From the NCBI GenBank assembly GCA_964473105.1, contig CAYYNQ010000102.1:1-64000 (forward strand): a stretch of 64,000 nt of DNA. Reading direction: 5' to 3'. A model generated the notes under the pieces. The model worked only from the letters and a program-made list of their open reading frames with translations. It was not told the origin of the DNA and searched no databases. Position numbers and translations under genes: made by a program. Shown piece by piece: positions 53,457 to 62,088 of the stretch. Numbering within the stretch: the stretch's first letter is position 1; each line of letters starts with the position of its first letter. This DNA is from CAYYNQ01 sp964473105 (lineage in GTDB: Bacteria; Sumerlaeota; Sumerlaeia; MVZB01).

Positions 53457-54533
53457 ATGGCTCAGTACGACTGGCAACCACTTTACTTCCTTTTGGGAAG
53501 CCTCCTGGTCGGCATTCTGATCCAGAAGTGGGTCATCGGGAGATTACACAGCCTTGCAAAGCGTACACGATGGAAATGGGATGATGTCCTCACGCAATCT
53601 CTCGGCAAATGCCCCGTCATCTGGTGTCTCTGTGCGGGTGGGTATTGCTACCTCCTATCTGGGCAGTTCGACCCGTCAGAGATAGAATTGGCCCACAAGA
53701 TCCTGGTCAGCGTTCTGATCTTTACAGGGATGATCGTGATCGGCCGCCTTGCCAGCGGTTCCGTTGAACTGTTGACAGGCAGGACCCGGAGCAAGCTGCC
53801 TTCCACGACATTGATGTCCAACATTGCGCGTCTGTTGACCTATATTCTGGGTGCTATTCTGATCCTGCAAAACCTTGAGATCAAGATCACCCCCATGATC
53901 ACAGCCCTTGGGATTGGGGGCTTGGCTGTTGCCTTGGCCCTGGAGGAAACTCTCAGCAATCTTATCGCAGGTGTCCAGATCGTTGCATCACAACTCGTGC
54001 GTCCAGGCGATTACGTGAAACTCGATGCTGGCTATGAGGGTTATGTCACCGATGTCAAGGCCCGTAACACGACCATACGCTCATTTCCCGACAACAACCG
54101 AATCATTGTACCCAACCGTACCATGGCTTCGTCCATCGTCATCAACTACAGTCTGCCTGAAGAAAACTTGTGGGTCGATGTCGCGGTTGGGGTTGCTTAT
54201 GACAGCAATCTGGAACACGTTGAGGCCGTGACCCTGGACGTTGCCCGCCAGGTATGCAAATCTGTGGAGGGGGGCATTTCCGGGCATGACCCGTTTCTTC
54301 GCTACGAGGAATTCGGGGATTCGAGCATCAATTTTCGTGTGCGCATGTTTGTCAGGGCATTCGAGGACCAGTTTCTGATCAGACACACTTTCATCAAACT
54401 GCTTCATCAGCGGTTTAACGAGGAGGGGATCGAGATCCCATTTCCCATCCGAACCATCCATGTAAAGCATAAGGAAGCCCACATTGTTGCTGATTCGGCA
54501 ACGCCACCGCATCTTCCGGAAAATGGATCCTGA
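53457..54533 (+). CDS. mscS: MscS-family mechanosensitive channel
   Basis: 358 residues from ATG 53457; ATG 53430 is an alternative. Three or four membrane helices, the last being the Gly/Ala-rich pore helix 'ALGIGGLAVALALEETLSNLIAGVQI', followed by the beta domain 'RPGDYVKLDAGYEGYVTDVKARNTTIRSFPDNNRIIVPN' and the C-terminal alpha/beta domain ending 'FPIRTIHVK'. It opens under membrane tension to release solutes. No fused regulatory domain. Confidence 0.92.
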   Translation: MAQYDWQPLYFLLGSLLVGILIQKWVIGRLHSLAKRTRWKWDDVLTQSLGKCPVIWCLCAGGYCYLLSGQFDPSEIELAHKILVSVLIFTGMIVIGRLASGSVELLTGRTRSKLPSTTLMSNIARLLTYILGAILILQNLEIKITPMITALGIGGLAVALALEETLSNLIAGVQIVASQLVRPGDYVKLDAGYEGYVTDVKARNTTIRSFPDNNRIIVPNRTMASSIVINYSLPEENLWVDVAVGVAYDSNLEHVEAVTLDVARQVCKSVEGGISGHDPFLRYEEFGDSSINFRVRMFVRAFEDQFLIRHTFIKLLHQRFNEEGIEIPFPIRTIHVKHKEAHIVADSATPPHLPENGS

Positions 54534-54637
54534 CGGGAAGGCCATGCCCCCCGGCATCCATCTTCCTCACAATCCGAAGGTCCCCCCATTCAGCACTTCC
54601 CGGGACCCGGGGGACAGGGCCGTGCATTGTGTGTTGA

Positions 54638-57355
54638 TCATTTTATTTTTGACTCGAAAGCGTATTCCCCGGGATGGATCCGGTATACCCCGGATCTAGG
54701 TCCTGACCACAGATGGGATATGTCTTCACTGACATCCACAAGGTTTCCGCCCTCCATAATGCTTCCCGGGTCGCTGGTGGGAATATGTATTGTTGCCGTC
54801 GTGTTGGCCGGGATCGAGACATCAAGCATGAATCTGCCGGTTTCGATCTTCCAATGTGTCTTGATCGGACCGCGGATCGATTTGTAACTTGCCCTGCACC
54901 ACTTCATTACTCCCCCGGGGCGTGGACGGATGATGATGTTCCTGAATCCCGGGCCATCCGTGTCGATCCCGGCGATAGTCCTGAACATCCATTCCCCCAC
55001 GGCCCCGAATGAGTAATGTGCAAATGAATTCATGCCAGGTGTCTGGAATCCCTTTTCCGGTGTCCACCCGTCCCATCTTTCCCAGATGCTGGTGGCACCG
55101 TGCTGGATCGAGAAGCCCCAGGAGGGAAAACTCCTGTTGTGAAACAGGTGATAGGCAACGTCCAAGTGTCCCGTGTCCGTCAGTACGGTCATCAAGTCCT
55201 TGGTGCCGACAAACCCGGTCGAAAGATGCCAGCCCCTTGACTCGATATCCTCGACAAGGTGCCGAGCCGCCGGGGCCCTCAAGGCCTCGGGCAGCAGGTT
55301 GAAGCGCAGGGCCAGCACATAGACCGTCTGGGTATCACCCCTAATACGGCCGTTACTGAGGACATAGGCCTGATTGAATGCATCCTTGATCTGTTCATGC
55401 AGGCGACAATACTTTTCGGCATCGCCGGTTTTCCCAAGCACCGTCGCAGTTTGCGCAACCAAGTCGGCACTATGGGCAAAATATGCCGTTGCCAGCACAT
55501 CCTTCGGCGTGTTGGCATTGATGTTCAGCCAGTCCCCATAACCTTCTGCCGGCCGCAACAGGCCTCTGCTGTTCTTCCGGCAGAAGGAGATCCACCTCGC
55601 CATTGACCGGTAGTGTTTTCTAAGGATGTGTTCGTCACCGTAGGCCTGATACATGGTCCACGGACAGATCACACCCGCATCCCCCCATGCGGAAACACCA
55701 TGGCCATTGTGGCTCTTGCATGGGGCAATGTCCGGAAACCCGCCGTCCGCTGTTTGTGCGTCGGCCAGATCCACGAGCCATTTCGTGAAGAACGCCGCGA
55801 CATCATTGTTACAGGTGGCCGTACGGATGTAGATTTGTGCATCACCCGTCCATCCCAGCCGTTCGTCGCGCTGTGGACAATCGGTCGGGATATCGATAAA
55901 GTTCGCCCTCTGGGTTTGGCGGATGTTCCGGTAAAGCCGGTTGGCCATCCGGTTTGAGCACTTGAAATCCCCGGCAACGGGTGTATTGGAGGTTAGTTCA
56001 ACACCGGTAATTGCCCTGATGTCGGGCTGCCCCGGATATCCATGGACCTCGACATACTGGAATCCGTGGAAGGTGAATTGTGGTTCCCAGGTTTCCTCGC
56101 GCCCCCCGCCCTTGCAGATGTAAGTATCCGTGGCCCGGGCACCGCGCAGGTTCTCGGTGTAGATCGTTCCATCCGGTTCGAGCCGTTCAGCGAACCGCAT
56201 TACAATCCTTCGCCCCCGCCGTCCCTTGACCTTCAGGCGGACAAAGCCGGCGAAGTTCGCGCCCAGGTCAAAAACGAACCTACCTTGCTTCGGTTCCGTG
56301 ACGCTGACGGGTCTGATCCTGCGAAATTCCTGCACCCTGGCGCCTGGATAGGCTCCGGTTGCCGCCTTGATCGATGAGGTCAGGTTTACCCGGCTCCAGT
56401 TGCTATCATCGAAACCTGGGGCATTCCAGCCGGGCATCTCCCTGCGGGCATCATGGGTTTCCCCCATCAGAAGATCAGACTCGAGCAACGGCCCGGTCGA
56501 GGCTTTCCAGGACCGGTCGGTTACAATGGTCCTGCGGCTGCCATCCTTATATTCCACATGCAGCTGGACTCGAAAACGAGGCTTGTCGCCATCATGTTCA
56601 CGAATATTCTTGAAGCCTACATAACCGGCATACCAGCCATCGGCAAGGATAGCACCCATGGCATTTCCCCCCTCCGTTAGCATATCGGTGACATCGTAGG
56701 TGTTGTAATAAACGCGGGTCTGATAATCCGTCCAGCCGGGTGTGAAATAATCCATCCCGACACGTCGGCCGTTGATGTGCATTTCAAACAAACCGAGTGC
56801 CGAGGCATATGCCGTCGCCCGCCGGATGGGTTTTCTCAACATGAATGTTTTCCGCAGATAACGGGGCGGAGGCAGATAGAGGGCACCGTCTGAATTATTC
56901 GCCCCGGATCCGGATTTGACCGGCCGCCCGATTCTGTCCATCCCGATCCATGCCGCCCTCCAGTCCGAGTCCCCGAGTAATCCCATGGTCCAGTGTGCCG
57001 GTTGGCTCCATGCCGATTCGTCGCCGCCCGCATCCCGGACTTGGACCTTCCAGAAACACTGCATTTCGGACTTCAATGGTTTTCCCTCGTAGATGATGTT
57101 GGTGGTTTCATTGGAGCTGACAAACCCGGAGTCCCACAGGGTTCCCCGGTTTGTCGCAAGTGTGGCCCCGGCATGGGCAACAAGGATCCGGTATGCGGTC
57201 TGTCGCTGCGCACGTTGCTCGGATTCGACAATCCAGCTGAGGCGGGGTCGACGCACGTCGATACCTTTCGGGTCTATTGCGTACTCACATCGAAGATAAC
57301 CGGGCACGAGTCTGGATCCCGAATCAGGTCCCTTGTGACACGGGGGTTTTTTCAT
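54638..57355 (-). CDS. Alpha-L-rhamnosidase (GH78)
   Basis: 905 residues from ATG 57355 (AGGG 9 nt upstream). N-terminal Fn3-like and beta-sandwich domains ('CEYAIDPKGIDVRRPRLSWIVES', 'FEMHINGRRVGMDYFTPGWTDY', about 15-430) precede the (alpha/alpha)6 barrel with the GH78 signatures 'DIPTDCPQRDERLGWTGDAQ' (holding the general acid) and 'GATSIWERWDGW' (catalytic base Glu), then a C-terminal beta domain. It releases terminal L-rhamnose from glycans or glycosides. No signal peptide is apparent, so it likely acts on imported oligosaccharides, in line with the divergent sugar ABC transporter. Sequence family is firm; glycan substrate unknown. Confidence 0.92.
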   Translation of the reverse strand: MKKPPCHKGPDSGSRLVPGYLRCEYAIDPKGIDVRRPRLSWIVESEQRAQRQTAYRILVAHAGATLATNRGTLWDSGFVSSNETTNIIYEGKPLKSEMQCFWKVQVRDAGGDESAWSQPAHWTMGLLGDSDWRAAWIGMDRIGRPVKSGSGANNSDGALYLPPPRYLRKTFMLRKPIRRATAYASALGLFEMHINGRRVGMDYFTPGWTDYQTRVYYNTYDVTDMLTEGGNAMGAILADGWYAGYVGFKNIREHDGDKPRFRVQLHVEYKDGSRRTIVTDRSWKASTGPLLESDLLMGETHDARREMPGWNAPGFDDSNWSRVNLTSSIKAATGAYPGARVQEFRRIRPVSVTEPKQGRFVFDLGANFAGFVRLKVKGRRGRRIVMRFAERLEPDGTIYTENLRGARATDTYICKGGGREETWEPQFTFHGFQYVEVHGYPGQPDIRAITGVELTSNTPVAGDFKCSNRMANRLYRNIRQTQRANFIDIPTDCPQRDERLGWTGDAQIYIRTATCNNDVAAFFTKWLVDLADAQTADGGFPDIAPCKSHNGHGVSAWGDAGVICPWTMYQAYGDEHILRKHYRSMARWISFCRKNSRGLLRPAEGYGDWLNINANTPKDVLATAYFAHSADLVAQTATVLGKTGDAEKYCRLHEQIKDAFNQAYVLSNGRIRGDTQTVYVLALRFNLLPEALRAPAARHLVEDIESRGWHLSTGFVGTKDLMTVLTDTGHLDVAYHLFHNRSFPSWGFSIQHGATSIWERWDGWTPEKGFQTPGMNSFAHYSFGAVGEWMFRTIAGIDTDGPGFRNIIIRPRPGGVMKWCRASYKSIRGPIKTHWKIETGRFMLDVSIPANTTATIHIPTSDPGSIMEGGNLVDVSEDISHLWSGPRSGVYRIHPGEYAFESKIK

Positions 57356-57403
57356 GATGGCATCCCTGTTTCCTTTTTCCCGGGGATTAAGTATCGGCAC
57401 AAG

Positions 57404-57469
57404 TATAATCTAACACAGCGTCCACCCCGCGCACAAAAGATACATGTTTCACATGTTAAAGCATGCTTT
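57404..57469. promoter_or_regulatory. Divergent control region with -10 box and palindromic candidate operators
   Basis: Between the rhamnosidase and transporter genes lies TATAAT at 57404-57409, then a dyad ACATG-N5-CATGT (57442-57456), and a perfect 12-bp palindrome AAAGCATGCTTT (57458-57469). The dyads are 65-92 bp upstream of the transporter start. This position suits a repressor of the LacI or similar type acting on both genes, but no regulator is encoded nearby. Confidence 0.4.
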
Positions 57470-57533
57470 GTCATACGGCCGGCCCTGTTCCCCGATCTTG
57501 ACCTTTCTCGGCGAATTATGTGACGATCACGGC

Positions 57534-58880
57534 ATGATTTTGATGCGAGTTCCCTGCTCTGGCGGACTTTGGGCCGCTGTCTTCTTCATGGCTGTCATGT
57601 CTGGCTGCGGAGGTTCCGGTGAAGACCCGTTGGTGGTCGATGTCTGGCATCCGTATGAGATGGAGGTCGGTGACGAACTTGTCGCCGCCCTGGAGAAATT
57701 TGAAGAAATCCACCCGGGTCTGGATGTACGGACCCTGTTCGCGTCGAACAATCTTTCCTCGAGCCAGAAATTATTTCTGTCCATTGCGGGCGGCGTTCCC
57801 CCGGATGTCACCTTTGTTGATGGGCCGCAGGTGGCCGAGTGGGCCTGCCTCGGAGCAATCGAGCCGCTCGATGACTATATTGCCGCGGCCGGTATCCAGG
57901 AGGAGGACTTTTGGGAACCCTGCTGGAAACAAAACATTTTTGATGGTCGGGTTTATGGATTGACCATCAATGCCGACCCGAACTTCGGTTTCTTTTGGAA
58001 CAAGGAGGCCTTCAGGGAGGTCGGCCTCGATCCCCAAAAACCACCCGAGACCTTTGAGCAGATGGATCGGATGGCGAAACAACTGACATCCGTACGGGAT
58101 GGCCGCCTCGAGTCGGCTGGCATCATCCCGTGGATGATCTACGGCAAGGCCAACTCGTTGTTCACGTGGGGCTGGGCGTTCGGCGGGAAGTTTTTCGATG
58201 ATGAGAACAACCGGGTCACGGCCGATCATCCCCGCGTCGTCAGTGCCCTTGAGTGGATGTTGAGCTATGCGGAGCAATATGACATTCGCAGAATTTCCTC
58301 GCTGGCGACGGGTTTTGGCAGCGCCGAGCAGAATCCGTTCTTCACCGGAAAAATAGCCATGCAGCCGATGATCGTCTACACGCTGCGTGAAATCGAACGT
58401 TACCGTCCCGAGCTTGAGTTCGGCGTGACCGAGCTTCCACAACCCAGCGGGGGTGTGCGCAATAGCTCATGGGTGGGCGGATGGTGTCTTGCCATACCGA
58501 AGGGTGCAAAAAACCCCGATGACGCGTTCAAGGTTATTCAGTGGCTCTGTACAAGTCCGGAAGGGACAACGCGTATCGCACGGGCGTTGGGCACCATGCC
58601 GGGCTACCGAAAATCACCTTACCTTGACAAGGCGGGAAAGGATCCCCGGATGAAGGCGCTGATCGGGATTCTCGAGAACTCGAAAAACCAGAGGCCGGTC
58701 ATGCCTGCACAGGCGTACTACATGGGTGAACTCGAACGGGCGGTTGATGCTGCGTTGTACGGGACGAAAACCCCCGGGGAGGCGTTGCGCGATGCAAGCG
58801 CCCGGACCCAGGAGCAGCTCGACCGGATCCTGGCAAGGTATGATGAGCGGCAGGCCCGCAGACAGGTGGCCAATCCATGA
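57534..58880 (+). CDS. Sugar ABC transporter solute-binding lipoprotein (UgpB/MalE-like)
   Basis: 448 residues from ATG 57534; 57444 and 57543 are alternatives. Signal peptide with lipobox 'VMSGC', then the extracellular-binding-protein type 1 fold: 'VVDVWHPYEMEVGDEL', 'EIHPGLDV', 'SIAGGVPPDVTFVDG', 'VYGLTINADPNFGFFWNKEAF', 'WVGGWCLAIPKGAKNPDDAFKVIQWL'. It delivers an oligosaccharide to the permeases. Stop and start with the first permease overlap (ATGA at 58877). The substrate is probably a rhamnose-containing or similar oligosaccharide given the adjacent GH78 gene. Confidence 0.9.
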   Translation: MILMRVPCSGGLWAAVFFMAVMSGCGGSGEDPLVVDVWHPYEMEVGDELVAALEKFEEIHPGLDVRTLFASNNLSSSQKLFLSIAGGVPPDVTFVDGPQVAEWACLGAIEPLDDYIAAAGIQEEDFWEPCWKQNIFDGRVYGLTINADPNFGFFWNKEAFREVGLDPQKPPETFEQMDRMAKQLTSVRDGRLESAGIIPWMIYGKANSLFTWGWAFGGKFFDDENNRVTADHPRVVSALEWMLSYAEQYDIRRISSLATGFGSAEQNPFFTGKIAMQPMIVYTLREIERYRPELEFGVTELPQPSGGVRNSSWVGGWCLAIPKGAKNPDDAFKVIQWLCTSPEGTTRIARALGTMPGYRKSPYLDKAGKDPRMKALIGILENSKNQRPVMPAQAYYMGELERAVDAALYGTKTPGEALRDASARTQEQLDRILARYDERQARRQVANP

Positions 58881-59752
58881 GCCGGTCCAGCCTTGCCATG
58901 GGCCTGATGTTCATTTCCCCCTGCCTGGTCGGGCTTCTTGTATTCATGTTGTATCCAGTCGCGGCGTCGTTCTATTTCAGTTTTTGCGACTACATGATTT
59001 TCGAATCCCCCAAGTTTATCGGGTTGGATAACTACGGGGAGCTTGTGCACGATCCGCTGTTCTGGACTTCGCTTTACAATACCCTTTATTACACGGTGAT
59101 CGCTGTCCCTGGCGGCATGCTCTTTGCATTTCTGCTTGCGTTGATCCTCAACATGAGGGGCAGGGGCATGGCTCTTTACCGGACGATATTCTTCCTGCCG
59201 TCGATCATTCCCATTGTGGCCTCGTCGGTTCTCTGGATCTGGATCCTTAACCCGCAGTACGGGCTGGTCAACATGTTGCTAATACGGCTTGGAATACCCA
59301 ATCCTCCCGGTTGGCTGTCCGATCCGGCATGGTCAAAGCCCGCCCTGATCCTGATGAGCCTGTGGGGGGTCGGTGGAACACTGGTCATCTATCTTGCCGC
59401 GCTGCAGGATATCCCGACCCAGCTATACGAGGCGGCTGAGCTTGACGGTGCGCACGCATGGCACAAGATCAGGCACATTACGATACCGACAGCAAGCCCT
59501 GTGCTGTTCTTCACTTTGATCATGGGATTGATCACATCGTTGCAATATTTCTCCCAGGCCTACGTGATGACCTCCGGTGGGCCGGGAAACTCGACGAGGT
59601 TCTTTGCCTTCTATCTGTTCGACAATGCATTCCAGTATTTTCGAATGGGATATGCCTCGGCGATGGCCTGGATTCTGTTTCTGGTCATTGTTTTATTGAC
59701 GTTTTTTGTTTTCAGGTTCACAGGAAAGTATGTGCATTATGCTGGACGTTAA
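58877..59752 (+). CDS. Sugar ABC transporter permease (MalF/UgpA type)
   Basis: 291 residues, six membrane helices ('LMFISPCLVGLLVFMLYPVAASFYFSF' first). The cytoplasmic EAA loop 'YEAAELDGAHAWHKIRHITIP' that contacts the ATPase is intact. 'VLWIWILNPQYGLVN' and 'YVMTSGGPGNSTR' are common in this family. Overlaps the binding-protein gene by 4 bp. Confidence 0.93.
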   Translation: MSRSSLAMGLMFISPCLVGLLVFMLYPVAASFYFSFCDYMIFESPKFIGLDNYGELVHDPLFWTSLYNTLYYTVIAVPGGMLFAFLLALILNMRGRGMALYRTIFFLPSIIPIVASSVLWIWILNPQYGLVNMLLIRLGIPNPPGWLSDPAWSKPALILMSLWGVGGTLVIYLAALQDIPTQLYEAAELDGAHAWHKIRHITIPTASPVLFFTLIMGLITSLQYFSQAYVMTSGGPGNSTRFFAFYLFDNAFQYFRMGYASAMAWILFLVIVLLTFFVFRFTGKYVHYAGR

Positions 59753-59767
59753 CGGGGACAGCCTGTC

Positions 59768-60595
59768 ATGAAACAAGCCGTTCAAAAGAGCGTCCTGGCC
59801 CATGTGCTCCTGGTCGTTTTGTCGGCTGTTTTCATCCTGCCGTTTCTTTGGCTGGTATCGAGCTCACTGAAGCCCGATGCAGAGATATTCAGGGAGGGCC
59901 TCCACTTGCTGCCGGACAGGCCAACGCTTTCCCATTACCTCAAGGGCATCGAGTCATATAATTTCCCTCATTTCCTGAAAAACACGGCCGTGATTTGTTT
60001 CCTTTCCGTGCTTGGAACCCTGTTGTCATGCTCGCTTGCGGCCTACGGGTTCGCGATGGTCAACTGGCGCGGAAGGGACATCAGCTTTTATGTCCTGCTC
60101 GCGACGATGATGCTTCCTCCTCAGGTGACAATGGTGCCCGTGTTCATGATCTTTCGCGAGCTGGGCTGGATCAACACGATCCTTCCGCTGGTAGCCCCCT
60201 GTTTTTTCGGGAACGCTTTCTACATTTTCCTGCTGAGGCAGTTCTATTTATCCATCCCGCGGGACCTGATCGATGCGGCCCGGATTGATGGCTGTCATGA
60301 TTTCAGGATCTGGGCGAATATCGTGCTTCCACTCTCGAAACCGGCACTTGCCACGGTCGGTTTGTTTGCCTTCCTCTATGCATGGAATGATTTCTTGGGA
60401 CCGCTGATCTATCTGATGGACGAAGATAAATACACACTCTCACTGGGTCTGGCGATGCTGAGGGGTCAATACGTTTCCGACTGGGGATCGCTGATGGCGG
60501 TTTCAGTGCTGATGGTCATCCCGATTATCATCCTGTTTTTCTTCACCCAGAAGACTTTCATCCAAGGCATCAAGACAACCGGGCTGACGGGGTGA
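59768..60595 (+). CDS. Sugar ABC transporter permease (MalG/UgpE type)
   Basis: 275 residues, six helices. Signatures 'FLWLVSSSLKPDAEIF', 'LYAWNDFLGPLIYL' and the EAA loop 'DAARIDGCHDFRIWANIVLP'. It starts 15 bp after the first permease, in one operon. No ATPase gene is present in the unit, so a shared MsmX/MsmK-type ATPase elsewhere must energise it. Confidence 0.93.
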   Translation: MKQAVQKSVLAHVLLVVLSAVFILPFLWLVSSSLKPDAEIFREGLHLLPDRPTLSHYLKGIESYNFPHFLKNTAVICFLSVLGTLLSCSLAAYGFAMVNWRGRDISFYVLLATMMLPPQVTMVPVFMIFRELGWINTILPLVAPCFFGNAFYIFLLRQFYLSIPRDLIDAARIDGCHDFRIWANIVLPLSKPALATVGLFAFLYAWNDFLGPLIYLMDEDKYTLSLGLAMLRGQYVSDWGSLMAVSVLMVIPIIILFFFTQKTFIQGIKTTGLTG

Positions 60596-60714
60596 CCAGG
60601 TTTCAGGAATAGTTTGAACCGTGGCCATGATGCCCCGGGTGGACAAGCCGGTTGTATCCTCTCCCCGGGTTTCACCGAGGATCACCGGGGCAGGCCTTCT
60701 TCCTGAACATTCAT

Positions 60715-61623
60715 CTAATACATCAACCAGGATCCAGCGCGGTTGGGTGGTACGATAAAGGAGTTGTTGTTGTCCTCGACGATGATGTCATCGATATAAA
60801 GGGCCCCCATGTCACTGGCGAAACCAATCCAGACATCCGTGGCCGCGTCCTCGTGACCGTATAGGCCTGAATTGATCGAGCCATTGTCGCGGTTGTCATA
60901 TTCAAAATTCCAGGTGTCCCCGAAATCGGATGACCAGCGCCACATGGCGCCGTCGGTGTTGCCCAGGGTGATTTCAGACACGACGGCAAGGGAACGTTGG
61001 GTCGCCGAGGTGAAGGTATCCTGAAAAAGCTGTGAGGGCCACCGGTCCCCGCCCCAGCTTCCCTGTTGTTCGAATGCCCAAGGCTGGGGGAAGAAGTTGC
61101 TGCAGCCGATCTGTGCTTCCCCTGTATTGTATGTGTCGCCACAGGTGGAGGCGAGATCGGCCCTTTTCCACGGGCCATTGACACAGGTATTGCCTGGGAA
61201 TGGCAAAGGACCGCTAATCTCGGGATTCGCATTTGCCCAGGCAGGATCGTTTGGGTCGCCCCACATCGTGAAGGTGCACCTGATATCGTTGCCCCGGGTG
61301 AACGCGGCCTTGCCCGCGATGCCGTGCTGCCAGCGGTTTGATGTGAACCCCCCGCACTGGCCAGTTGTTTCGCACCAAGTAGTAGGCCCACGCACGACAA
61401 AGGCATTGTTTCCGGTGCCGTCATCCCTGATTGTCGCGAGCGTGGTGTAAGTCGGGGGTTCTGTGCAATTGCAGCAACGTTCCTGAATATGCCACTTGGT
61501 GGTATCCAGATCCGTGCTCTGGAAAGGCTCATACAGCAGGGCCTCACCCTGTGCAGTCTGATGAAAACCCACCCAGGCCATCAGACATAAAATCAAAGAT
61601 CCTGTAAACCGCTTGACAAACAT
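60715..61623 (-). CDS. Secreted Cys-rich protein, paralogue of the protein at 860-1930
   Basis: 302 residues from ATG 61623 (AAGGAG 10 nt upstream). Signal peptide 'FTGSLILCLMAWVGFHQTAQG' cleaved near 'GEA'. The mature part has about a dozen Cys ('ERCCNCTEPP', 'TTWCETTGQCGG', 'NTCVNGPW') likely to form disulfides, 'KAAFTRGNDIRCTFTMWGDP' shared with the protein at 860-1930, and the C-terminal strand 'LYIDDIIVEDN'. Probably a jelly-roll extracellular carbohydrate-binding protein or enzyme. It is convergent with the ABC operon and divergent from the next secreted-protein gene. Confidence 0.75.
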   Translation of the reverse strand: MFVKRFTGSLILCLMAWVGFHQTAQGEALLYEPFQSTDLDTTKWHIQERCCNCTEPPTYTTLATIRDDGTGNNAFVVRGPTTWCETTGQCGGFTSNRWQHGIAGKAAFTRGNDIRCTFTMWGDPNDPAWANANPEISGPLPFPGNTCVNGPWKRADLASTCGDTYNTGEAQIGCSNFFPQPWAFEQQGSWGGDRWPSQLFQDTFTSATQRSLAVVSEITLGNTDGAMWRWSSDFGDTWNFEYDNRDNGSINSGLYGHEDAATDVWIGFASDMGALYIDDIIVEDNNNSFIVPPNRAGSWLMY

Positions 61624-62088
61624 CTTATCTGAACTCCTTCCACGAATCATTGAATGACTTGGTTCGGATTATTTTTACGGATTGCCCTGTTGATGGCCTG
61701 CAAGTCCCGGCCAAGTTGAAACCTCCGGGATCGTCACAAGGCGAAGGCCCCACAGCCTGACCTTGTCGACCATGGACTTTTGAAAAATCAGGCCTCATGC
61801 GCCTATGGACCACCGAAATTTCTATAGAGGCGAACGCTAGCATGGGTTCATCGAGAATGCCAAGCAGAAAGTTCGAAGGAAGACCCCTGATCCGGGGATG
61901 ATTCGAAGACATTTTTGCTTGCTCCGAAACTTGTTTTTGGGGAGTATCCAGCACGGTGGTCCCCTTGATTGATGTTCCTGTCTTTAATTATCCTGCGGGC
62001 ATCAGAGCTGGATGCGTAACTGAACTCCAGACACGTTTTCTCAGGTGATAAACGGCTTAAGATATTTCAGGTCAAGGTTTCAGGACAT
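61624..62088. other. Divergent intergenic region between two secreted-protein genes
   Basis: 465 bp that must hold both promoters. No strong palindrome, T-run or open frame is visible. Position fits joint control with the nearby carbohydrate genes. Confidence 0.45.

Noticed and set aside
57771..58442. 223-codon minus-strand frame opposite the solute-binding protein gene
   Set aside because: Antisense shadow; the plus-strand lipoprotein has clear family motifs.
60631..60692. Terminator between the ABC operon and the convergent secreted-protein gene
   Set aside because: Arms TGCCCCGG and CCGGGGCA are exact, but the 46-nt loop is long and no T-run follows on either side.
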